Assembly: GCA_903853895.1 (NCBI GenBank)
Contig: CAINUX010000041.1
Span: forward strand, 1 to 64,000
DNA: 64,000 bases
Direction: 5' to 3'
DNA from: an uncultured beta proteobacterium
GTDB lineage: Bacteria > Pseudomonadota > Gammaproteobacteria > Burkholderiales > Burkholderiaceae_C
Part shown: positions 36,828 through 46,175 of the stretch, one piece after another
Layout: the number at the start of each line of letters is the position of its first letter
Numbering within the stretch: position 1 is the stretch's first letter
Program-made: the position numbers and the translations under genes
The notes under the pieces: model-generated
What the model was told of the DNA's origin: nothing
Database searches by the model: none
What the model saw: only the letters and a program-made list of their open reading frames with translations

Positions 36828-37331
36828 TTAAGAGCGCGGTTGCGGTCGGGGGTTGCTGTAGGTCACAAAGCTGAAGACCAGCCCGTTGACCGAGGTGTGG
36901 GTTTCGCGCGTCGTTTCAACCCACTGGGGTCGGAGTTCCGGTGCAAAAGCGTCGCCATGATAGTCGGCGTTTATTTCAGTTACCACGGCGCTGCTGGCAT
37001 AGGGTAGAGCCAATGCATAGAGTTCGGCACCGCCAATCACCCACACGTCGGCAAACTGCTCACAAAAATGTAGCGCGTCAGTAAGACTTGACGAGGGCTG
37101 AGCGCCCATTTCGTTCCAGCCTTCTTGGCGCGTGACTACTACATTGGCGCGCCCGGGCAGCGGGCGAAAGCGGGGTGGGAGCGAGTCCCACGTCTTGCGG
37201 CCCATGATGACAGGGCAGCCCATGGTGACACGCTTGAAGTGCGCCATGTCTTCGGGCAAGTGCCAGGGCAGTGTGTTGTCTTTGCCGATGACACCGTTAC
37301 GGGCTTTGGCAAAAATGAGGTGCAGTTGCAT
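36828..37331 (-). CDS. folA: Dihydrofolate reductase
   Basis: FolA reduces dihydrofolate to tetrahydrofolate with NADPH and is needed for the thymidylate cycle driven by ThyA, encoded nearby. The 167-residue protein has the standard LIFAKARNGVIGKDNTLPWHLPEDM start, the catalytic acid in PEDMAHFK, MGRKTWDSL for NADPH and VIGGAELYALALP. Residues 78-91 (PSSSLTDALHFCEQ region) are encoded by a sense copy of the 42-nt element, where related enzymes carry a similar xSLxxAL helix. The gene order thyA-EamA-folA is leftward. Confidence 0.95.
   Translation of the reverse strand: MQLHLIFAKARNGVIGKDNTLPWHLPEDMAHFKRVTMGCPVIMGRKTWDSLPPRFRPLPGRANVVVTRQEGWNEMGAQPSSSLTDALHFCEQFADVWVIGGAELYALALPYASSAVVTEINADYHGDAFAPELRPQWVETTRETHTSVNGLVFSFVTYSNPRPQPRS
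37058..37099 (-). repeat. 42-nt dispersed element, copy 7 (in folA)
   Basis: On the minus strand the copy reads agccctcg, 17 nt, gctac, then 12 nt ending in gagc. It lies in the sense direction inside folA and encodes PSSSLTDALHF in frame. Confidence 0.75.
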
Positions 37332-37363
37332 GGTCAGAATTAGTTTGGAATCGCGTCAGTCAG

Positions 37364-38263
37364 TCAGGCGGTTGGCTGGCTGGGCTTGCCGGTCTGGCGC
37401 TTGGGTAGCAGGACTGCGGCTATGGCCGCCATCACGAACACCATGGCCACGTAGTCTTCCCAGTGTGGCCATTCGCCGACGATGACGGTAGCGCCCAGCG
37501 TGCCGATCAGCGGGACCGCCATGATACTCATGGCGCTGGTCGCTGGCGGCAAATCGCGCGCCATGCCAAACCAGATGATCTGCGAAAACCCGTAGTTGAT
37601 GAAAGCGCCGTAGGCCAGGCTGCCCCACATCGGGCCTGAGAATTGCCAGCTGGGCCAAGGCTCCATGGCAAACGCAAAAGTCCACAGGCACAGGCAGGTC
37701 AACACCATCATCCATACGGTCAATGCCTCCACTGGCAGCGTGATACGGGTGCGGCGCATCAGGATGGTGCCAATGGCCCACAGCAGTGCGGCCAGTTCCA
37801 TCCAGAGGATGCCCGCGGGCCGTCCCGAAAGCGTGACCACTTCATGCGAGATCAGCAGTCCAATGGCAGCCGCCACGGCAACCACTGCGACTGCAATGCG
37901 TGCGGTCAGCTTCTCTCCCAGAAACAGCGTGCCGATCAGCACGGTCCAGATGGGCATCGTGAATCCAAGAATGGCGGCCCGCCCGGATGCCAGCTCCTTG
38001 ACGCCGAGAATGGCCGCCGTATGCCAGCCCAGCATATTGGGAAGGCCCAGCTTGACCACCGTGCCCCATTCGTCGCCCTGGGGCAGCATGCGCACGCCTC
38101 GCACGCGGTAAAAAACGAAGAGCCATGTGGCACCAGCGGTCATGGTCAGGGCGCGGAAGTAAAGAGGACTCATCTCGCGCAGCGAGTACTTCATCATGGG
38201 CCAGTTAAAGCCCCACATCAGGGTGATGGCCACCAGGGCCAGCAATTGACGGCGGCGAATCAC
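37364..38263 (-). CDS. EamA/DMT family transporter
   Basis: This 299-residue inner-membrane protein has two EamA repeats and about ten hydrophobic segments. It starts with [20 protein letters not shown], and its second repeat opens with [20 protein letters not shown]. It should export a small metabolite, but the substrate is unknown. I take the GTG at 38263 as start. It overlaps the thyA stop by four bases (gtga) and removes an implausible polar leader. It is not closely similar to the EamA protein at 6074-6967. It sits between thyA and folA, whose products work together. Confidence 0.85.
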   Translation of the reverse strand: MIRRRQLLALVAITLMWGFNWPMMKYSLREMSPLYFRALTMTAGATWLFVFYRVRGVRMLPQGDEWGTVVKLGLPNMLGWHTAAILGVKELASGRAAILGFTMPIWTVLIGTLFLGEKLTARIAVAVVAVAAAIGLLISHEVVTLSGRPAGILWMELAALLWAIGTILMRRTRITLPVEALTVWMMVLTCLCLWTFAFAMEPWPSWQFSGPMWGSLAYGAFINYGFSQIIWFGMARDLPPATSAMSIMAVPLIGTLGATVIVGEWPHWEDYVAMVFVMAAIAAVLLPKRQTGKPSQPTA

Positions 38264-39105
38264 ACGGCCACCGGCGCCTTGATGGCCGGGTGGCATTCGT
38301 AGCCCAATACTTCAAAGTCTTCGTACTGGTAGTCGAAGATGGACTCCGGCTTGCGTTTGATGTGCAGCGTGGGGTAGGCAAACGGTGTGCGGCCCAGCTG
38401 GAGCTCCACCTGTTCATGGTGATTGCTGTAGATGTGGCAGTCGCCACCGGTCCAGATGAAGTCACCCACGTCCAGATCGCACTGCTGCGCCACCATGTGG
38501 GTCAACAGCGCGTAGGAGGCAATGTTGAACGGCACGCCCAGGAAGATGTCCGCACTGCGCTGGTACAGCTGGCAGCTGAGTTTGCCCTTGCCATCGGGCT
38601 CGGTGGCGGGCGCCACGTAGAACTGGAAGAAGGCGTGGCAGGGCATCAGCGCCATCTTGTCCAGATCGGCCACGTTCCAGGCGCTCACGATGATGCGGCG
38701 CGAGTCCGGGTTGCTTCTCAGTGTCTGGATGACCTGAGCGATCTGGTCAATGTGGCCACCGTCCGGCGTGGGCCAGCTGCGCCATTGCACGCCATACACC
38801 GGGCCAAGGTCACCGTCTGGCCGGGCCCACTCGTCCCAGATGGTTACACCACGTTCCTTAAGCCAGTGGTTGCTGCTGGAGCCGGTCAGAAACCACAGCA
38901 ATTCCTGGATGATGGAGCGCAGGTGCACCTTCTTGGTAGTGACCAGCGGGAAGCCTTCGTTCAGGTCGAAGCGCATCTGGTGTCCGAACACGCTCCGGGT
39001 ACCCGTTCCCGTGCGGTCGGCCTTGACTACGCCCGTCGTGTGGACGTGGCGCATGAAGTCTTCGTATTGGCTGCGGATGGGGCGTTGGGGCGTGGGGTGG
39101 GTCAT
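38260..39105 (-). CDS. thyA: Thymidylate synthase
   Basis: ThyA methylates dUMP to dTMP using methylene-tetrahydrofolate and produces the dihydrofolate that FolA recycles. The 281-residue protein carries the folate/phosphate-binding [18 protein letters not shown] near 31-48, [19 protein letters not shown], the catalytic Cys in [14 protein letters not shown], the [20 protein letters not shown] motif, and [16 protein letters not shown]. The last codons overlap the start of the EamA gene. It is the first gene of the leftward group thyA-EamA-folA-DUF4337. Confidence 0.97.
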   Translation of the reverse strand: MTHPTPQRPIRSQYEDFMRHVHTTGVVKADRTGTGTRSVFGHQMRFDLNEGFPLVTTKKVHLRSIIQELLWFLTGSSSNHWLKERGVTIWDEWARPDGDLGPVYGVQWRSWPTPDGGHIDQIAQVIQTLRSNPDSRRIIVSAWNVADLDKMALMPCHAFFQFYVAPATEPDGKGKLSCQLYQRSADIFLGVPFNIASYALLTHMVAQQCDLDVGDFIWTGGDCHIYSNHHEQVELQLGRTPFAYPTLHIKRKPESIFDYQYEDFEVLGYECHPAIKAPVAV

Positions 39106-39140
39106 GGAGCGAAGGCCAGGCTGCGGGTTAGCGGCGAATT

Positions 39141-40658
39141 TTAGCGGGCGTCCGTGGCCTCATAGAACCGGAACGCATCGCCACCAGCGGCTTTGGCTTG
39201 GTACATGGCCGCATCCGCCCACTTGAGGATGTCATCGGCGCTCGCGTCATCGCCCATGAACAAGGCCACGCCAATACTCGCGGTGCAACGGTGCTCCACG
39301 GTGGTGGCTGAACCCGCGTGCTCCCCCGTATTCAGCACGTAAGGCAAACCGATGGCCCGGCGCACTTTTTCTGCGACCCTGCTGGCCTGCGCCGTGGACT
39401 CCGATCCATCTACATCCAGCTCGCTGAGCATCACCACAAATTCATCGCCACCAAATCGGCCCACGGTGTCGATCTTTCGCAGGCAACCGACGATGCGAAT
39501 GGCGGCTTCAATTAGCAGCAAGTCACCAAACTGGTGACCGTGGGTGTCGTTGAGGGGTTTGAAGTCGTCCAGATCCAGAATCATGAGCGCACCGTACTTG
39601 CCGGCCCGCTTGCCACCGGCCATGGCCTGGCGCAAGCGGTCGATCGTCAACCGGCGGTTTGGCAACTTGGTCAGCGTGTCGGAGAACGCCAGCTCGTGCA
39701 ACTGGTATTCCGTCAATTTGCGTTTGGTGATGTCCTGCACGATGCCCAGGGCGCTCAGCGCCGTTCCGTTCAGGGCGTATTGAAACTCGGCCTTCTGGCG
39801 TATCCACCGAAGTCTGTCGCCCACGAGAATGCGGTGCTCGTAGTCAAAATCTGCACCTTTGGACGCATCTGCCCAGGCACGTTCCACCGTGCCGCGGTCC
39901 AGGGGATGGGTCAGTTCCAGGTAGCTGTCCAGATCGATCGACGTGCCTTCTGTCAGACCAAAAGTGCGGCAGGCCTCTGCCGACAGGCGCAACGCATCCT
40001 CTGTGAAGTCATACACCCAGCTCCCGACATTGCCAAGCGCTTGCGCATGGTTCAGTTCTTCGGTCAGGCGCAAAACAGACGAGCGGTCAGCGGCCGCGGC
40101 GCGGATGTTACGGTTATTGAATAGGGCGACGCCCAACAGGAGTAAAAAATAGGTCAGCCAGCACAGCATCAGTGGCAGGCGCGGAGTGACATAGCTGGCG
40201 GTCCCCAGGAACACCAGACAGACCAGGGCGATGGAGCCTGCGAATGCCAGAAAAACGCGAAGGAACACCGACATGGACGACAGCACAAACGACATGGCGG
40301 TCGCCAGAATCATCAGCCGGATATAAAAATTCTGGTCCATCGCCAGGGCGTCGAAGACGTAGACGATGCTGGCCCAGCCCAATCCGGTCAGCACACACAG
40401 CAACGCCTCCGTGTGGACCATGGGGGTTGCGTCGGCACCGCTTGTTATCCTGCGCAGTGCGTGCCCGGCGAACAGTAAACGCAGGGAAAAAAACACCAGC
40501 ATGGTGAACACCCACGGCAGGGAGACTTGCCATTCGACAGCCTCCCGGTGGGTAAACGCAACAAGGCAGACTCCGACGACGCCAACCCCCACCGATATCG
40601 GCATCCGTCTGAACAGGTCTGATGCCAGCGCGTTTCCTGTGAGGTCCCGTGTTTTCAC
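39141..40658 (-). CDS. Membrane PAS-GGDEF diguanylate cyclase
   Basis: This 505-residue protein has an N-terminal membrane part of about six helices (residues 20-185), a PAS-like domain (about 200-320) ending in the PAC-type [15 protein letters not shown], and a GGDEF domain (about 325-500). The active-site motif is intact (GRFGGDEF), and an inhibitory I-site RKID lies exactly five residues before it. It should make cyclic di-GMP with product inhibition. The signal sensed by the membrane or PAS part is unknown. It is divergent from the ABC exporter with a 75-base gap. Confidence 0.92.
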   Translation of the reverse strand: MKTRDLTGNALASDLFRRMPISVGVGVVGVCLVAFTHREAVEWQVSLPWVFTMLVFFSLRLLFAGHALRRITSGADATPMVHTEALLCVLTGLGWASIVYVFDALAMDQNFYIRLMILATAMSFVLSSMSVFLRVFLAFAGSIALVCLVFLGTASYVTPRLPLMLCWLTYFLLLLGVALFNNRNIRAAAADRSSVLRLTEELNHAQALGNVGSWVYDFTEDALRLSAEACRTFGLTEGTSIDLDSYLELTHPLDRGTVERAWADASKGADFDYEHRILVGDRLRWIRQKAEFQYALNGTALSALGIVQDITKRKLTEYQLHELAFSDTLTKLPNRRLTIDRLRQAMAGGKRAGKYGALMILDLDDFKPLNDTHGHQFGDLLLIEAAIRIVGCLRKIDTVGRFGGDEFVVMLSELDVDGSESTAQASRVAEKVRRAIGLPYVLNTGEHAGSATTVEHRCTASIGVALFMGDDASADDILKWADAAMYQAKAAGGDAFRFYEATDAR

Positions 40659-40733
40659 AATTCTCCCTGTGTTCCTGAAATCTTAGTCGATCCCACTCGT
40701 TGCCGGTTGTTCCGTAAGGGAAAATACCAAGCT

Positions 40734-42509
40734 ATGCACCCCATCCAGAAGCTTTTCGGCTACGCCAGCACCTACAAACGCGACTTCCGGCTCGCATCGC
40801 TGTATTCGGTCCTCAATAAATTCTTCGACATCCTGCCCGAGGTGCTGATCGGGGCGGCGGTGGATGTGGTCGTCAAGGGAGAAGAGAGCTTTCTGGCGCG
40901 CACTATCTTGGGCGCGGTTGGCATCACCAACACCTGGCACCAGCTGCTGGCGCTGGGGGCGTTTAATGTGTTGGTGTGGGGCGGTGAGTCGCTGTTTCAG
41001 TACCTCTACGAGCTGAAGTGGCGCCAGTTGGCGCAGGACATTCAGCACGACTTGCGGCTGGACACTTACCGCCATGTGCAAAAGCTGGAGATGGCATATT
41101 TCGAGAACCAGCGCACAGGCAACCTGATGGCCATCCTGAACGACGACATCAACCAGATGGAGCGCTTTCTGAACGGCGGGGCGAACCAGATCATCCAGGT
41201 GTTTTGCTCCAGCATCATGGTCAGCGCGGTGTTCTTTGCAATGCAGCCTGGCATTGCGTTGATCGCCTTGCTGCCGGTGCCGTTGATCCTGTTTGGCACT
41301 TTCTGGTTCCAGCAGCGCCTAGCCCCTCGGTATGCCGAAGTGCGTGAGGCCGCGGGCGACGTCAGCGCACGGCTCAACAACAACCTGCTGGGCCTGGCGA
41401 CCATCAAGGCCTTTGCGACTGAAACCTTTGAGGCCGACCACATCGCGCAGGCCAGCAATGCGTATCGCACGGCCAACGCCCGGGCGATTCGCTTCAGCGC
41501 GGCCATCACGCCAGTGATCCGCATGGCAATTCTGAGCGGCTTCACTGCCACGCTGCTGTATGGCGGTTGGCTGACGCTGCACGGTGAGCTGGCGGTGGGC
41601 GCGTATTCGGTGCTGGTGTTTTTGACCCAGCGCCTTCTATGGCCGTTGACTGGCCTGGCCGATGTGGCCGACATGTACCAGCGCTCCATGGCGGCCATTG
41701 ACCGGGCCATGAAGCTGCTGGACACACCCATCGCCATTCCCTACGAAGGCCACCATTTTCCGATTGAGCAGGCGAAAGGCGAACTGCGCTTTGAGCATGT
41801 GGGCTTTGCCTACGACGCTACTCCCACGCTGCAGGACATCAACATCACCATTCCCGCGGGCAAGACCACGGCCTTTGTCGGCTCTACGGGCTCGGGCAAG
41901 TCCACGCTGGTCAAGTTGCTGCTGCGCTTCTACACCGCGCAACAGGGCCGCATCCTGCTGGATGGCCAGCCCATTGATGGTCTGAACCTGCAGGACCTGC
42001 GCCGCGCCGTGGGCTATGTGTCGCAGGACACCTTTTTGACCGACGGCACGGTGGCCGAGAACATCGCCTATGGCGCGCCCGGTGCCAGCGACGCGCAAAT
42101 TGCCGAAGCGTCCCGCGCTGCAGAGTGCACCGAGTTCATTGACAAGCTGCCGCTGGGTTTCGCCACCCGCATTGGCGAACGTGGACAAAAGCTATCCGGC
42201 GGTCAGCGCCAGCGGTTGGCTCTGGCCCGCGCCATCCTGAAGAACCCGCCGGTGCTAATTCTGGATGAGGCGACGAGCGCCGTGGACAACGAGACCGAGG
42301 CCGCCATCCAGCGTTCCCTCGACGTCGTGAGCCGAAACCGCACCACCATCGTCATTGCACACCGCCTGTCCACCGTGCGCCAGGCCAACTACATCCATCT
42401 GCTGGAGGCCGGACGCATTGTGGAGAGCGGGACGCACGACGAACTGGTGGAGCTCGATGGCGGCTATGCGGAGCTGTGGCGCTTGCAGACAGGGGAGCGG
42501 GCCCACTAA
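40734..42509 (+). CDS. ABC exporter, fused membrane and ATPase domains
   Basis: This 591-residue half-transporter of the ABCB/MsbA-like type has six transmembrane helices (about 20-320) and a C-terminal ATPase domain. Walker A is GSTGSGKST, the signature is LSGGQRQRL, Walker B is VLILDEATSAVD and the H-loop is VIAHRLSTV. It would act as a homodimer to export lipids or hydrophobic compounds; the substrate cannot be assigned. The ATG at 40734 gives a standard N-terminus, while a TTG start nine codons earlier is less likely. A 17-base near-palindrome (aaacccaa, t, ttgggttt; 42520-42536) follows the stop. Confidence 0.92.
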   Translation: MHPIQKLFGYASTYKRDFRLASLYSVLNKFFDILPEVLIGAAVDVVVKGEESFLARTILGAVGITNTWHQLLALGAFNVLVWGGESLFQYLYELKWRQLAQDIQHDLRLDTYRHVQKLEMAYFENQRTGNLMAILNDDINQMERFLNGGANQIIQVFCSSIMVSAVFFAMQPGIALIALLPVPLILFGTFWFQQRLAPRYAEVREAAGDVSARLNNNLLGLATIKAFATETFEADHIAQASNAYRTANARAIRFSAAITPVIRMAILSGFTATLLYGGWLTLHGELAVGAYSVLVFLTQRLLWPLTGLADVADMYQRSMAAIDRAMKLLDTPIAIPYEGHHFPIEQAKGELRFEHVGFAYDATPTLQDINITIPAGKTTAFVGSTGSGKSTLVKLLLRFYTAQQGRILLDGQPIDGLNLQDLRRAVGYVSQDTFLTDGTVAENIAYGAPGASDAQIAEASRAAECTEFIDKLPLGFATRIGERGQKLSGGQRQRLALARAILKNPPVLILDEATSAVDNETEAAIQRSLDVVSRNRTTIVIAHRLSTVRQANYIHLLEAGRIVESGTHDELVELDGGYAELWRLQTGERAH

Positions 42510-42519
42510 GGGCTCATAT

Positions 42520-42536
42520 AAACCCAATTTGGGTTT
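42520..42536. other. Short palindrome between convergent genes
   Basis: The sequence aaacccaa, t, ttgggttt lies 11 bases after the ABC exporter gene and could fold as a 6-bp hairpin. It has no T run, so a terminator role is uncertain. Confidence 0.35.
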
Positions 42537-42567
42537 GTTGGAAAAGTTCGGGGCTAAATCTGGCTCT

Positions 42568-42609
42568 AGCCCTCGTGGAATGTGCGTATTTCGCTATAAA
42601 TAGCGTAGC
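42568..42609 (+). repeat. 42-nt dispersed element, copy 8 (ABC exporter/fadD gap)
   Basis: The copy reads agccctcg, 17 nt, gctat, 7 nt, gtagc. It lies between the two convergent genes and ends three bases before the fadD stop codon. It is preceded by tggctct, as in the copy at 34081. Confidence 0.85.
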
Positions 42610-42612
42610 GCA

Positions 42613-44256
42613 TTAGGCCACAGTGCGCAGCTCGCGCCGCAGAATTTTTCCGACAGTGGACTTGGGCAGCGCATCAACAAAGACCACCGCCTTCGGCACC
42701 TTATAGGCTGTCATTTCGGTGCGGCAGTGCGCGATGAGTTCTTCGACTGTCAGCGCGGCACCGGGCGCCTTGACGACGAATAGCTTCACCGCTTCGCCGG
42801 TCTTTTCGTCGGCCACGCCGATGCACGCACATTCGGCGACGCCGGGGCAGGCGCTGGCCACGGCTTCGATCTCGTTGGGGAAGACGTTGAAGCCCGAGAC
42901 AATGACCATGTCTTTCTTGCGGTCGACGATCTTCAGGAAGCCTTCGGGCGTGATCACGCCGACATCGCCGGTGCGAAAGTAGCCGTCGGCGGTAAACGCG
43001 GCCGCATTGGCATCGGGCTGGTTCCAGTAGCCGCGCATGACCTGCGGGCCTTTCACGCAGACTTCGCCGGAATCACCCAAAGCGACTTCATCCCCAGAGT
43101 CGTCCAGCAGTTTGATGTCGGTACCGGGCAGGGGCAGGCCGGTCGTACCGTTGAAATCCTGGATGCTGGCCGGGTTGAACGACACCACGGGGCTGGTTTC
43201 CGACAGGCCATAGCCCTCGCGGATGAAGTTGCCGGTGATCGCCTTCCACTTGGCCGAGGTCGCACCCACCACGGCGGAACCGCCTCCGCCCGACAGCCGC
43301 AAGTTGGAGAAGTCCACCTCGCCGATGCGCGGGTGCATGGTCAGGCCTGCGTACAGGGTATTGACACCCATGAAGATGCTGGGCTTGGCCTGTTTCAAGA
43401 CTTCGACAAAGCCGTCCATGTCGCGCGGATTCGCCACCAGCCAGCTTTCCGCGCCCACCGAGAAATAGGTGAGGAAGTTCACCATCAACGCGAAGATGTG
43501 GTAGAGCGGAATGGCGGTCACGATCACTTCCTGACCCGGGCGCAGCGCCGAGGGCATCACGCTCTTGAACTGCTCTACATTGGCCACCAGGTTGCGGTGC
43601 GACAGCGCTGCACCCTTGGACAAACCGGTCGTGCCCCCGGTGTACTGTAGGAACAGCAGGTCATCGCCCGTCAGAGCGACGGGCGTGCGCACCAGCGTTG
43701 CTCCTTGAACCAGTGCATCGGCAAAGGCGATGGTGCCAGTCAGACGCGTATCCACGGGGGGGGAGGGCAAGGCTGCGCCGCTACCGTCACCTGGCGTTAC
43801 CGTGATCACGGTCTTGATGCCGGTCTTGGCAATGGCCTCGGCCAGTGTGGGCGTGGAGCCGCTGAAGATGACGATGATCTCGCTGCCGGAGTCGTTGAGC
43901 TGGTGCTCAAGCTCGCGTGGCGTGTACAGCGGGTTGACGTTGACCTGCACGGCACCGGCCCGGGCAATGCCCAGGAACGCGATGGGAAACGCCAAAAAGT
44001 TGGGCAGCATCACCGCAACGCGGTCACCTTTTTTGACGCCCAGACGCTGCTGCAGCCACGCCGCAAAGGCGGCGGACTGGCGGTCCACATCGGCATAGCT
44101 CAGGGTCTGGCCGAATGCGCGGAAGGCTGGTTGGTTGGCGAACTGTGTCATCGCCGCTTCGAGCATGTGCACCACCGAGGGGTGGGCGTCGGCGTTGATC
44201 GTGGCGGGGATGTTGTTGGCCTTGTAGGTGGCGAGCCAGGGTTTGGTAGTCATCAT
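42613..44256 (-). CDS. fadD: Long-chain fatty acid--CoA ligase (FadD-like)
   Basis: This 547-residue AMP-forming acyl-CoA synthetase activates fatty acids for beta-oxidation or lipid synthesis. The P-loop-like motif is LQYTGGTTGLSKGA, the adenine/acyl-site motif is REGYGLSETSP, and the hinge region is GYFRTGDVGVITPEGFLKIV with the following DRKKDMVIVSGFNVFPNEIE. The catalytic Lys is in LPKSTVGKILRRELR. Length and motif set fit FadD, but other medium- or aryl-acid ligases are close. The codons for the GYGLSE motif contain agccctcg on the + strand by chance. Confidence 0.88.
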   Translation of the reverse strand: MMTTKPWLATYKANNIPATINADAHPSVVHMLEAAMTQFANQPAFRAFGQTLSYADVDRQSAAFAAWLQQRLGVKKGDRVAVMLPNFLAFPIAFLGIARAGAVQVNVNPLYTPRELEHQLNDSGSEIIVIFSGSTPTLAEAIAKTGIKTVITVTPGDGSGAALPSPPVDTRLTGTIAFADALVQGATLVRTPVALTGDDLLFLQYTGGTTGLSKGAALSHRNLVANVEQFKSVMPSALRPGQEVIVTAIPLYHIFALMVNFLTYFSVGAESWLVANPRDMDGFVEVLKQAKPSIFMGVNTLYAGLTMHPRIGEVDFSNLRLSGGGGSAVVGATSAKWKAITGNFIREGYGLSETSPVVSFNPASIQDFNGTTGLPLPGTDIKLLDDSGDEVALGDSGEVCVKGPQVMRGYWNQPDANAAAFTADGYFRTGDVGVITPEGFLKIVDRKKDMVIVSGFNVFPNEIEAVASACPGVAECACIGVADEKTGEAVKLFVVKAPGAALTVEELIAHCRTEMTAYKVPKAVVFVDALPKSTVGKILRRELRTVA

Positions 44257-44302
44257 TGAGTCTCCGTTTAATCAGGTTTCTTCTTGAGTAAAATCAGGTT
44301 GT

Positions 44303-44344
44303 AGCCCTCGTGGAATGGACTTTAGTAGCTATTCTTTTGAGAGC
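44303..44344 (+). repeat. 42-nt dispersed element, copy 9 (GlcD-like gene 3' end)
   Basis: The copy reads agccctcg, 17 nt, gctat, then 12 nt ending in agagc. The complement supplies the last codons (LSKE) and the stop codon of the GlcD-like oxidase gene. Confidence 0.8.
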
Positions 44345-45756
44345 ACCCTGCCAGGGTTCATGGTGTTCTGTGGGTCCAGTGCCCGCTTGATAGATCGCAT
44401 CATGTGCAAGGCCACGGGCGACTTGTGCTGCTCCAGCTTCTCGCGCTTGAGGCTGCCCACGCCGTGCTCGGCGGAAATGGAGCCGTTGAACCGGTCCACC
44501 ATGTCGTAGACGATGGTGTTCACACCCGCTTCGTCATCGCGCAGGAAGGCTTCAGCATCGGCTCCTGGGGGTGCCTGCACGTTGTAGTGCAGGTTGCCGT
44601 CGCCCAGATGGCCGTAGTTGACCAGACGGGCGCCGGGGTAGGCCGACTGCAGTTGGGCATCGGTCAGGCGCACAAATTCGGGGATGCGGGACACGGCAAT
44701 CGAGATGTCGTGCTTGATGTTCAGGCCTTCCTGCGCCTGGGCTAGTGGAATGCTCTCGCGGATGTGCCACAGGGCGCGTGCCTGGGTGATGCTTTCGGCC
44801 ACCACGGCGTCGAGCACGCAGCCCTGTTCCATGGCGACTTCCAGCAGACGCTCAAAGCGTTCGCGGGCATGGACCTCGGACTCCGTGTCCGAATTCTCCA
44901 GCACAACACAATACGGCTGGTCGCCCTCTTGAAACGGCACGCGTTGTTGGGGAAAGTGCTTGGTCACCAGGCTGAGTGCGAATGTCCCCATGACTTCAAA
45001 ACCGGTGAGCCCCGCGCTCAGGTGCTGGTGCGCCAGACCCAGCAGTTGCACGGCTGCTTCCAGTGAGGGCACAGCAGCAAAGGCGGTGAGTTGGGCAGCA
45101 GGCAGGGGGTAGAGCTTCATGATGGCGCCAGTGATGACGCCCAGCGTGCCCTCCGACCCAATCATCAGGTGGCGCAGGTCGTAGCCGGTGTTGTCCTTGC
45201 GCAGGCCCGACAGACCGTCCCAGATCTCGCCCTGGGGCGTCACCACTTCCAGGCCCAGGCACAGCTCACGCGTGTTGCCATAGCGCACCACCTGCGTGCC
45301 ACCCGCATTGGTGCCCAGGTTGCCGCCTATGGTGCAGCTGCCCTCGGACGCCATGCTCAGGGGGAACAGATATCCCGCCTTTTCACAGGTTTCCTGTATA
45401 GCCTGCAGCACGCAACCGGCGTCTACTGTGACCGTCAGGTTGGCGCCGTCGAGTGCGCGCACCTGGTTCATGCGCTGCAGGCTTAGCACGACCTGGGTGC
45501 CGCTGGCATCCGGCGTGGAGCCCACCACCATGCCGGTGTTGCCCCCTTGGGGCACGATGCTGACCGCGGCAGCGGCGCACGCCTTGACCACGGCGGCTAC
45601 TTCGGGTGTGTTGGCTGGGCGCACCACGGCCAGCGACTTTCCTGTTTCGCGTTTGCGCCAGTCCTGCTCGAATGCGCGCAGGTCGCCTTCTGTCAGCACG
45701 TTGGCGCTGCCGACGATGGTGCGTAGTTGTTCCAATAGCTTGGTATGGGTGTTCAT
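44329..45756 (-). CDS. FAD-linked 2-hydroxyacid dehydrogenase (GlcD/D2HGDH type)
   Basis: This 475-residue flavoprotein of the VAO/PCMH fold oxidises D-2-hydroxy acids. FAD-binding segments are VPQGGNTGMVVGSTP, ASEGSCTIGGNLGTNAGGT and DLRHLMIGSEGTLGVITGA. The C-terminal substrate domain has VNYGHLGDGNLHYNV (His ligands) and SISAEHGVGSLKREKL. It resembles D-2-hydroxyglutarate or D-lactate dehydrogenases as much as glycolate oxidase GlcD, so no symbol is given. The start at 45756 overlaps the DUF2069 stop by four bases (atga). The final codons and stop lie in a copy of the 42-nt element. Confidence 0.9.
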   Translation of the reverse strand: MNTHTKLLEQLRTIVGSANVLTEGDLRAFEQDWRKRETGKSLAVVRPANTPEVAAVVKACAAAAVSIVPQGGNTGMVVGSTPDASGTQVVLSLQRMNQVRALDGANLTVTVDAGCVLQAIQETCEKAGYLFPLSMASEGSCTIGGNLGTNAGGTQVVRYGNTRELCLGLEVVTPQGEIWDGLSGLRKDNTGYDLRHLMIGSEGTLGVITGAIMKLYPLPAAQLTAFAAVPSLEAAVQLLGLAHQHLSAGLTGFEVMGTFALSLVTKHFPQQRVPFQEGDQPYCVVLENSDTESEVHARERFERLLEVAMEQGCVLDAVVAESITQARALWHIRESIPLAQAQEGLNIKHDISIAVSRIPEFVRLTDAQLQSAYPGARLVNYGHLGDGNLHYNVQAPPGADAEAFLRDDEAGVNTIVYDMVDRFNGSISAEHGVGSLKREKLEQHKSPVALHMMRSIKRALDPQNTMNPGRVLSKE

Positions 45757-46154
45757 GGGGTTACTTGAGTGTTTGCTTCCAGGGTGTCGGGTTCGTGTGG
45801 ATGGGCCAGGCGCAGACGCACATGCGCCGTGCAAGCCACAAACAGCACTATGCAGAGGGCTGTCTCCAACATGGCGAGGTAGTTGCCCGGTGCTTTGTCG
45901 CTCCAGCCGCGCACCACCCCTTCAATGAAATACAGCCACACCACCAGGGTGACCCAACGGTACGTGTACATGCGGTTCTTCAGCAGCCCGGCCAGCGGAA
46001 TGCACAGGGGCAGCGCCTTGAGTGCCAACCAGGAGCCCCCCGGGCGCAGCGGTGCCAGAAACAGCTCCCAGGCCAGGGAAAGAGCAATGAGAGAAAGCAG
46101 ACTGCCCACTGCGAGCCATCGCGTGGTGTTGACGGAAGTGGAGGGTGTGTTCAT
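45753..46154 (-). CDS. DUF2069 membrane protein
   Basis: This 133-residue inner-membrane protein has four hydrophobic helices (about 15-33, 42-56, 62-80, 88-108). It contains the family segment LCIPLAGLLKNRMYTYRW. The function of DUF2069 is unknown. The ATG at 46154 is preferred; a start 28 codons earlier would overlap the divergent YihY gene. It is translationally coupled to the oxidase gene by an atga overlap. Confidence 0.85.
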   Translation of the reverse strand: MNTPSTSVNTTRWLAVGSLLSLIALSLAWELFLAPLRPGGSWLALKALPLCIPLAGLLKNRMYTYRWVTLVVWLYFIEGVVRGWSDKAPGNYLAMLETALCIVLFVACTAHVRLRLAHPHEPDTLEANTQVTP

Positions 46155-46175
46155 GGTCGGTGGCATCATAGCGGG

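Noticed and set aside
43211..43252. An exact agccctcg on the + strand within fadD
   Set aside because: The downstream gctat block is missing at the set distance, and the bases are dictated by the conserved GYGLSETSP codons, so I count it as chance.
44329..45756. Glycolate oxidase subunit GlcD as a firm call
   Set aside because: No glcE or glcF gene is adjacent, and the motifs fit D-lactate or D-2-hydroxyglutarate dehydrogenase equally well, so I gave no symbol.
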